DNA from: an uncultured Rhodocyclaceae bacterium
GTDB taxonomy: Bacteria > Pseudomonadota > Gammaproteobacteria > Burkholderiales > Rhodocyclaceae
Reading direction: 5' to 3'
DNA: 17,190 bases
Assembly (NCBI GenBank): GCA_937892345.1
Contig: CALAGF010000308.1
Location: 1-17,190 of the forward strand
The notes beneath the pieces are model-generated. The model was not told the DNA's origin, searched no databases, and was given only the letters and a program-made list of their open reading frames with translations. This document shows, piece after piece, positions 12,633 to 17,190 of this stretch. Positions within the stretch are counted from its first letter, which is position 1; every line of letters starts with the position of its first letter. Position numbers and translations under genes: made by a program.

Positions 12633-13184
12633 ATGAGCAAAATCGTTATCGTCTATCACTCCGGCTACGGTCATACCCAACGTGTTGCCGAGGCTGTTGC
12701 CAACGGCGCAGAGGGCGAACTGCTGGCCATCGACGCCGAAGGCAATTTGCCTGAAGGCGGTTGGGATACGCTGGCTGCCGCCGATGCCATCGTGTTCGGC
12801 ACGCCGACCTACATGGGGGGGCCGAGCTGGCAGTTCAAGAAATTTGCCGATGCATCGTCCAAAGCCTGGTTCGGCCGTTTGTGGCAGGACAAGGTTTTCG
12901 GCGGCTTCACCAATTCGGCCAGCATGAATGGTGACAAGGGGGCCACGATGATTGCCCTGCAAACCCTGGCATCCCAGCATGGCGGCCTGTGGGTCAGTCT
13001 GGGTCTGCTGCCGGCAAATACCAAGGCAGCAAGCCGGGCGGATGTTAACAATCTGGGTGGTTCGGTTGGGCTGCTGGTGCAGACGCCGGCAGATGCCAGC
13101 GCAGACGAAGTGCCGTCAGGCGATCTTGAAACTGCCCGGCTGTACGGCGCCCGGGTGGCCGCAGTGACGGCCCGTCTGGCTTAA
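12633..13184 (+). CDS. Flavodoxin-family NAD(P)H:quinone oxidoreductase, WrbA-like
   Basis: A 183-residue flavodoxin-fold protein. The FMN phosphate loop is HSGYGHTQRVAEAV (about 9-22), followed by DAIVFGTPTYMGGPSWQFKKFADAS (about 51-75) and GFTNSASMNGDKGATMIALQTLASQHGGLWV (about 91-121), as in the WrbA/NQO-like group. It should bind FMN and reduce quinones by two electrons, avoiding semiquinones. It is shorter than E. coli WrbA (198) because the insertion after the second strand is reduced. The Shine-Dalgarno AAAGGA precedes the ATG at 12633. Co-transcription with the pirin gene and LysR control are inferred. Its TAA overlaps the stop codon of the convergent membrane-protein gene. Confidence 0.88.
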   Translation: MSKIVIVYHSGYGHTQRVAEAVANGAEGELLAIDAEGNLPEGGWDTLAAADAIVFGTPTYMGGPSWQFKKFADASSKAWFGRLWQDKVFGGFTNSASMNGDKGATMIALQTLASQHGGLWVSLGLLPANTKAASRADVNNLGGSVGLLVQTPADASADEVPSGDLETARLYGARVAAVTARLA

Positions 13185-13738
13185 GGCAGATTGCGTGCGC
13201 GCCTGGCGATAAGGCGCGGAAGTTGCTGGCGGGCTGCGATCAGCACCGCCAGCAACACCAATAGCGGGTCAAGCAAGGCATCCCAGAGGTTGGCGAAAAC
13301 GCCACAGGCGTAAAGTGCGAGATCAAAGGCCAGGATGCTCAGCCAGAGATGCATGCCGCGCCACCACAGCGCAAGAGCAAGCGGCAGCAGTGCAGCGAGG
13401 AGTGCCCAGGGCTGAAAGCCGGCTTCGTAAGGATTCCATGGCCCCCAGCCCAGTGCGGCGGTGTAATACAGTGCCGAAAAGAGGATCAGGCTGCGAGCGC
13501 CTTGCGCACTGATTTCCGCGCGCTTGTAGCCAGCCAGTTGCAGGATGGCCAGTGCCAGCAGGGTGGCAGACGGGGTGCCGAAGAAAGCGTGCATGGCCGG
13601 CGCAATGCCAACAATCAAGGCCAGGGCCGTTCCGGCCATCCCCGCCCTTGCCTGCAGGAAGCCAATCGGCAACACGCTGACGAGTGCCCCGAAAATCAGC
13701 CCGTGGGCGAGTAGACCGTAAGCAGCCAGCAGCGTCAT
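13181..13738 (-). CDS. Multi-spanning membrane protein of unknown function
   Basis: 185 residues, mostly hydrophobic, with about seven membrane segments: near 3-25, 33-53, 56-70, 82-100, 107-126, 130-150 and 152-170, ending in a basic tail (ARQQLPRLIARRARNLP). I do not recognise the family. The start ATG overlaps the stop of the sialidase-fold gene upstream (ATGA on the minus strand, 13735-13738), so the two are co-translated and likely work together at the membrane. A conserved-looking WGPWNPYEAGFQPW loop lies between segments 4 and 5. Coding status is supported by the overlap, the even hydrophobic pattern and the lack of stops; the opposite strand offers only low-quality frames. Confidence 0.8.
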   Translation of the reverse strand: MTLLAAYGLLAHGLIFGALVSVLPIGFLQARAGMAGTALALIVGIAPAMHAFFGTPSATLLALAILQLAGYKRAEISAQGARSLILFSALYYTAALGWGPWNPYEAGFQPWALLAALLPLALALWWRGMHLWLSILAFDLALYACGVFANLWDALLDPLLVLLAVLIAARQQLPRLIARRARNLP

Positions 13739-14871
13739 GAGTGCTCTCCTGTTAGCCAGGCGGTGCTGAAGGTCAGGTACTTGATCTGTCGGCCGCGCCA
13801 GGCATAAGCCAGATGTATGCGTCCATCTCGCCCCAGCAGCAGGCTCGGCTGGGTGAAGCTCGCTGCGCCATCGGGCGCGGATTCGATGGTTTTGACTTCA
13901 TGCCAGTTGCCCGCCTGAGCGTCACCCAACCAGAGCTTCAAGCTGCCCGGATCCGTCGCCGGATTGCCGGCGAGCAACAGGCGGCCGTCCCCAAGACGCA
14001 GCAAGGCCGGGCTGAGCTTGCTGGCCAGCATGGGCAGATTCTGGCCGCTTTCCTGCCAGTGCAAGCCGCCGTCCAGGCTTTGGAAAAGGGTGGGGGGCGC
14101 ATCGTCCGGTTGAGAAATGATGGCCCAGGCCTGACTTGCCGACGTGGCAATCCAGGCTGGCCCAAGCCCGTTGCTGCTGGCGGGCAGGCGGCTTGTGTCA
14201 ATCACCCGGCCGTTGGCGCCGACGCGTATCCAATGAACGCCTCTGCCGGGCCGGGCGCTGCCTGTCAGCAGCGCGAAACCGCCGTCTTCCAGGGGGCGGG
14301 GCGGGCTGGCCAGATCGATCTGGCCGATACCGGCAACCTGGGGCTGCAGCCAGCGTGCGCGTTGCCAGTGCTCGCCACCATCGCCGGAAATTTGTGCATT
14401 CAGCAGGTTGACCGCAGCAGTGCCCAATCCGCCGCTGAGAAACCACAGGTATAGCGAGTCATCATCGGCAGTCAGCAATGGCCGGTCGACATGCCGGATG
14501 TGGGCAAAACTGTCGCCGGCAGCGGATTCGTGGCTGGCGATGGCGACGGGTTTTTGCCAGCCCTGCCGTCCAAGGCGGCTGAACCAAATGGCTTCACGCT
14601 CAGGACGATTGTCGGGGCCAGAGATCCAGGCGAGCGCGATGCGTCCATCCGCCAACTCAGCCAGGCTGGGCATGCGCGCGGTGTCCCCGGTTTCGGCGGG
14701 TGCGCTCGCCAGCATCACCGGCGGCAGGTCGGCGCCAGGGCTTGCCGGCAAGGCGAAGGCGGGTTTCTCGGGCTTGGGGAGTTGCCATGCAGCAGCGCCA
14801 AGTGCGCCGAGAAAGCAGGCCATGGCCAAGTGTCTTTGCCAGCCGTAACGAGGGGTGCGCGTTGGGTCCAT
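13735..14871 (-). CDS. Sialidase-fold (BNR/Asp-box) protein with N-terminal membrane anchor
   Basis: A six-bladed propeller-type protein of about 378 residues. An N-terminal hydrophobic stretch (HLAMACFLGALGAAAWQL, near residue 14-31) would anchor or export it to the periplasm. Two Asp-box motifs, SGDGGEHW (about 162-169) and SLDGGLHW (about 265-272), mark the BNR/sialidase superfamily; MPSLAELADGRIALAWISG is typical of the first blade. The catalytic Arg triad and Tyr-Glu pair of true sialidases cannot be confirmed by eye, so enzyme activity is uncertain. ATG at 14871 is preferred: a -10 TACAAT sits 8 bases before it, and the longer start at 14907 would lie upstream of that promoter. Couples by 4 bases to the membrane-protein gene downstream. 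Confidence 0.82.
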   Translation of the reverse strand: MDPTRTPRYGWQRHLAMACFLGALGAAAWQLPKPEKPAFALPASPGADLPPVMLASAPAETGDTARMPSLAELADGRIALAWISGPDNRPEREAIWFSRLGRQGWQKPVAIASHESAAGDSFAHIRHVDRPLLTADDDSLYLWFLSGGLGTAAVNLLNAQISGDGGEHWQRARWLQPQVAGIGQIDLASPPRPLEDGGFALLTGSARPGRGVHWIRVGANGRVIDTSRLPASSNGLGPAWIATSASQAWAIISQPDDAPPTLFQSLDGGLHWQESGQNLPMLASKLSPALLRLGDGRLLLAGNPATDPGSLKLWLGDAQAGNWHEVKTIESAPDGAASFTQPSLLLGRDGRIHLAYAWRGRQIKYLTFSTAWLTGEHS

Positions 14872-14879
14872 GGGGGCGC

Positions 14880-14885
14880 ATTGTA
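14880..14885 (-). promoter_or_regulatory. -10 element for the sialidase-fold gene
   Basis: TACAAT on the minus strand (14885-14880; five of six matches), 8 bases from the ATG at 14871. The -35 area is poor (ATGGCG or GATGGC). The transcript would be leaderless or nearly so. Confidence 0.4.
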
Positions 14886-14889
14886 GCGC

Positions 14890-14905
14890 GGCGAAATGCT
14901 TCGCC
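14890..14905. repeat. inverted repeat between the sialidase-fold gene and dnaE
   Basis: GGCGAA (14890-14895) and TTCGCC (14900-14905), perfect 6-base arms around ATGC. It is placed in the spacer of the minus-strand promoter and upstream of the dnaE -10. No T-run follows, so a protein-binding site is likelier than a terminator. Confidence 0.35.
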
Positions 14906-14941
14906 ATCGCCGCTATCCGGCGCGGAGCGGGTTGGGCAAGG

Positions 14942-14947
14942 TAAAAT
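14942..14947 (+). promoter_or_regulatory. dnaE -10 element
   Basis: TAAAAT (five of six matches) ends 7 bases before the dnaE ATG. No -35 is apparent and no Shine-Dalgarno lies between the hexamer and the start, so a leaderless dnaE mRNA is suggested. Confidence 0.4.
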
Positions 14948-14954
14948 CCCGGCG

Positions 14955-17190
14955 ATGAATTCTCCGCGCTACGTCCACCTCCGCCTCCATTCCGAATATT
15001 CAGTGACCGACGGCATTGTCCGCATCGGTGATGCCGTCAAGCGCGCTGCGGCCGATGGGATGCCGGCCATGGCGCTGACTGATCTGGGAAATCTGTTCGG
15101 TCTGGTGAAGTTCTATTCAGGCGCGCGTGGCAAGGGGGTCAAGCCGATTGCCGGTGCCGATGTGTGGATTGCCAACCCGCTGGTGCCGGATGATCCCAGC
15201 CGTCTGCTGTTGTTGGCGCGTAACCGTACCGGTTATCGCCAGTTGTGCGAGCTGCTCACCCGCTCTTACACCGTTCAGGGGCGGCGCGACCGCGCAGAAA
15301 TTCGCCGCGAATGGTTCGCCGAGGTCGGTTGCGATGGCTTGATTGCCTTGTCCGGGGCGCATCTGGGTGATGTGGGCGAGGCTTTGCTGAACGGTAACTT
15401 TGATCTGGCGCGTGAGCGGGCGCTGGCCTGGGAGGCTATTTTCCCCGGCGCCTTCTATCTGGAAGTGCAGCGCTACGGGCAGCCGCAGCAAGAGGGAGTC
15501 GTGCAGCAAACAGCCGATCTGGCCGGGGAAACCGGGCTGCCGCTGGTGGCCACGCATCCGGTCCAGTTCATGAACCCGGACGACTTCCAGGCACACGAGG
15601 CGCGGGTCTGCATCGCGGAAGGCTATGTTCTGGGCGATACCCGTCGTCCAAAACACTACACGGCAGAGCAGTATTTCAAGACCCAGGAGGACATGCTGGC
15701 CTTGTTTGCCGACCTCCCGGAGGCGCTGGAAAATTCGCTGGAAATCGCCAGGCGCTGCAATATCGAGCTGACGCTGGGCAAGAACTTCCTGCCTGATTTT
15801 CCGATTCCGGATGGCATGACCATCGACGATTATCTGATCGCGGAAGCCAGGCAAGGCCTGGAAATGCGGCTCGCGGAACTGTATCCCGATCCGGAAGTGC
15901 GGCTGCAGCGGCGCCCGGAATACGATGAGCGTCTGGTGTTCGAGTGCAACACCATCGTGCAGATGGGATTTCCCGGCTACTTCCTGATCGTGGCGGACTT
16001 CATCAACTGGGCGAAAAACAATGGTGTGCCGGTCGGGCCGGGGCGGGGTTCCGGCGCCGGGTCGCTGGTGGCCTACAGTCTGCGCATTACCGATCTGGAC
16101 CCCCTCGCTTACGCCCTGCTGTTCGAGCGCTTCCTGAATCCGGAACGGGTTTCCATGCCCGACTTCGATATCGATTTCTGCCAGGACAACCGCTGGCGCG
16201 TCATCGAGTACGTGCGCGAACACTACGGGGCCGATGCGGTGAGCCAGATCGTCACCTTCGGCACGATGTCATCCAAGGCGGTGATCCGCGACGTCGGCCG
16301 CGTGTTCGGCCTGCCGTATTCGATGTGCGACCGCATTTCCAAGCTGATCCCGATTGTGCAGAACAAGCCGGTGTCGCTCGCCGAGGCCATCGAGCAGGAA
16401 CCGCAACTCGCGCAGATGATGGAGGGCGACGGCGATGCGGAAAGCGTGCGCGAGCTCTTCGATCTCGCCGGTCGACTGGAAGATTTGACAAGAAATGTCG
16501 GCATGCATGCCGGCGGCGTGCTGATCGCTCCGGGCAAGATCACCGATTTTTGCCCGATTTATCAGGCAACCGGCAGTGATGCTTCGACGGTTTCGCAGTT
16601 CGACAAGGATGATGTCGAGAAGGTCGGACTGGTGAAGTTCGACTTCCTCGGCCTGCGCAACTTGACGATTATCGAACTGGCGCTCAAGTACATCGAACGC
16701 ATGACCGGAGAACGGCTGGATCTGATGTCGCTCGGTTTTGAAGATGCGGGGGCCTACCAGATTCTGAAGGATGCCAATACGACGGCCATCTTCCAGGTCG
16801 AATCCGAGGGCATGAAGAAGCTCTTGAAGAAGCTGGCGCCCGACCGTTTCGAAGACATCATCGCTGTGCTCGCGCTCTATCGCCCCGGCCCGCTCGGCTC
16901 GGGGATGGTGGACGACTTCATCCTGCGCAAGAAGGGCCAGCAGAAGATCGACTATTTCCACCCCGACCTGACCGCCTGCCTGTCGCCGACCTACGGCGTC
17001 ATCGTGTATCAGGAACAGGTGATGCAGATCTCGCAGATCATCGGCGGCTACACGCTGGGCGGCGCCGACATGCTGCGCCGGGCGATGGGCAAGAAGAAGC
17101 CCGAGGAAATGGCCAAGCACCGCGAGACCATCGCTGCCGGCGCCAAGGAGCGCGGCTACGATCCGGCGCTGGCCGAGCAGTTGTTCGACC
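14955..17190 (+). CDS. dnaE: DNA polymerase III alpha subunit DnaE, N-terminal part (runs off the right edge)
   Basis: Catalytic subunit of the replicative polymerase; 745 codons are present of a family length near 1,160. The PHP domain opens with YVHLRLHSEYSVTDGIVRIGDAV (about 6-28). The palm follows: GFPGYFLIVADFINWAKNNGVPVGPGRGSGAGSLVAY (about 338-374) and MPDFDIDFC with catalytic Asp403 and Asp405. The third Asp, residue 563, is in GLVKFDFLGL, matching E. coli Asp401, Asp403 and Asp555. The fingers segment IIAVLALYRPGPLGSGMV and GVIVYQEQVMQI come next. The ATG at 14955 is the normal family start and lies 83 bases from the divergent sialidase-fold gene. Frame and motifs are intact throughout the visible part. 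Confidence 0.97.
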   Translation, partial: MNSPRYVHLRLHSEYSVTDGIVRIGDAVKRAAADGMPAMALTDLGNLFGLVKFYSGARGKGVKPIAGADVWIANPLVPDDPSRLLLLARNRTGYRQLCELLTRSYTVQGRRDRAEIRREWFAEVGCDGLIALSGAHLGDVGEALLNGNFDLARERALAWEAIFPGAFYLEVQRYGQPQQEGVVQQTADLAGETGLPLVATHPVQFMNPDDFQAHEARVCIAEGYVLGDTRRPKHYTAEQYFKTQEDMLALFADLPEALENSLEIARRCNIELTLGKNFLPDFPIPDGMTIDDYLIAEARQGLEMRLAELYPDPEVRLQRRPEYDERLVFECNTIVQMGFPGYFLIVADFINWAKNNGVPVGPGRGSGAGSLVAYSLRITDLDPLAYALLFERFLNPERVSMPDFDIDFCQDNRWRVIEYVREHYGADAVSQIVTFGTMSSKAVIRDVGRVFGLPYSMCDRISKLIPIVQNKPVSLAEAIEQEPQLAQMMEGDGDAESVRELFDLAGRLEDLTRNVGMHAGGVLIAPGKITDFCPIYQATGSDASTVSQFDKDDVEKVGLVKFDFLGLRNLTIIELALKYIERMTGERLDLMSLGFEDAGAYQILKDANTTAIFQVESEGMKKLLKKLAPDRFEDIIAVLALYRPGPLGSGMVDDFILRKKGQQKIDYFHPDLTACLSPTYGVIVYQEQVMQISQIIGGYTLGGADMLRRAMGKKKPEEMAKHRETIAAGAKERGYDPALAEQLFD

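Noticed and set aside
14872..14907. Longer start for the sialidase-fold protein at 14907
   Set aside because: It would lie upstream of the -10 box TACAAT and include a non-typical stretch before the signal anchor; no Shine-Dalgarno supports it. It cannot be excluded.
15117..17120. Long minus-strand open frames (368 and 283 codons) opposite dnaE
   Set aside because: They are antisense to a motif-perfect dnaE, have His/Gln/Arg-rich unstructured translations with no recognisable family, and arise from codon bias in GC-rich coding DNA.
1..17190. CRISPR array, tRNA or rRNA genes, insertion sequences, attachment sites
   Set aside because: No regularly spaced direct repeats, no cloverleaf-like or rRNA-like segments, no transposase or integrase coding and no flanking repeats were seen on either strand.

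Overview
The window reads as chromosomal DNA of a Gram-negative betaproteobacterium, most likely of the Rhodocyclales type. This is inferred from protein flavour and gene order (mlaFEDACB followed by a YadGH-type ABC exporter, ibaG and murA), not from a search. It is densely coded, GC-rich, and shows no insertion sequence, tRNA, rRNA, CRISPR array or phage gene. Both ends cut through a gene.

Layout. (1) 1-564, minus: the start of a pilus secretin lipoprotein (MshL-like). (2) 565-694: a divergent control region with two opposed promoters and two inverted repeats. (3) 695-7367, plus: one tightly packed operon of ten genes. mlaF-mlaE-mlaD-mlaA-mlaC-mlaB encode a complete outer-membrane lipid asymmetry (phospholipid transport) system. 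They are followed by an ABC-2 exporter pair (YadG/YadH-like), ibaG (BolA family) and murA (first committed step of peptidoglycan synthesis), so envelope lipid traffic and wall synthesis share a transcript. A hairpin terminator follows murA. (4) 7450-7852: a monocistronic cold-shock gene with a long leader and a strong terminator. (5) 7958-10883, plus: a three-gene operon of a Qor-type quinone reductase, a two-membrane-span TAXI solute-binding protein without any TRAP permease, and an orphan ParA-like ATPase without ParB. (6) 10884-13184: a LysR regulator (minus) divergent from a pirin and a WrbA-like flavodoxin. A textbook LysR T-N11-A operator lies between them, a likely quinone or redox-stress module. 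(7) 13181-14871, minus: a membrane protein of about seven spans and an Asp-box sialidase-fold protein anchored by an N-terminal segment; their joint role is unknown. (8) 14955-17190, plus: the first 745 codons of dnaE, the replicative DNA polymerase III alpha subunit.

Two themes run through the window. Genes are very often coupled by ATGA-type overlaps, and two tail-to-tail gene pairs meet stop codon to stop codon with no room for a terminator. Three gene starts (mshL, the sialidase-fold gene, dnaE) have a good -10 hexamer only 7-9 bases upstream and no Shine-Dalgarno sequence, suggesting leaderless mRNAs. Nothing here is plainly a new defence or mobile system. The least explained units are the qor-TAXI-ParA operon and the sialidase/membrane-protein pair.
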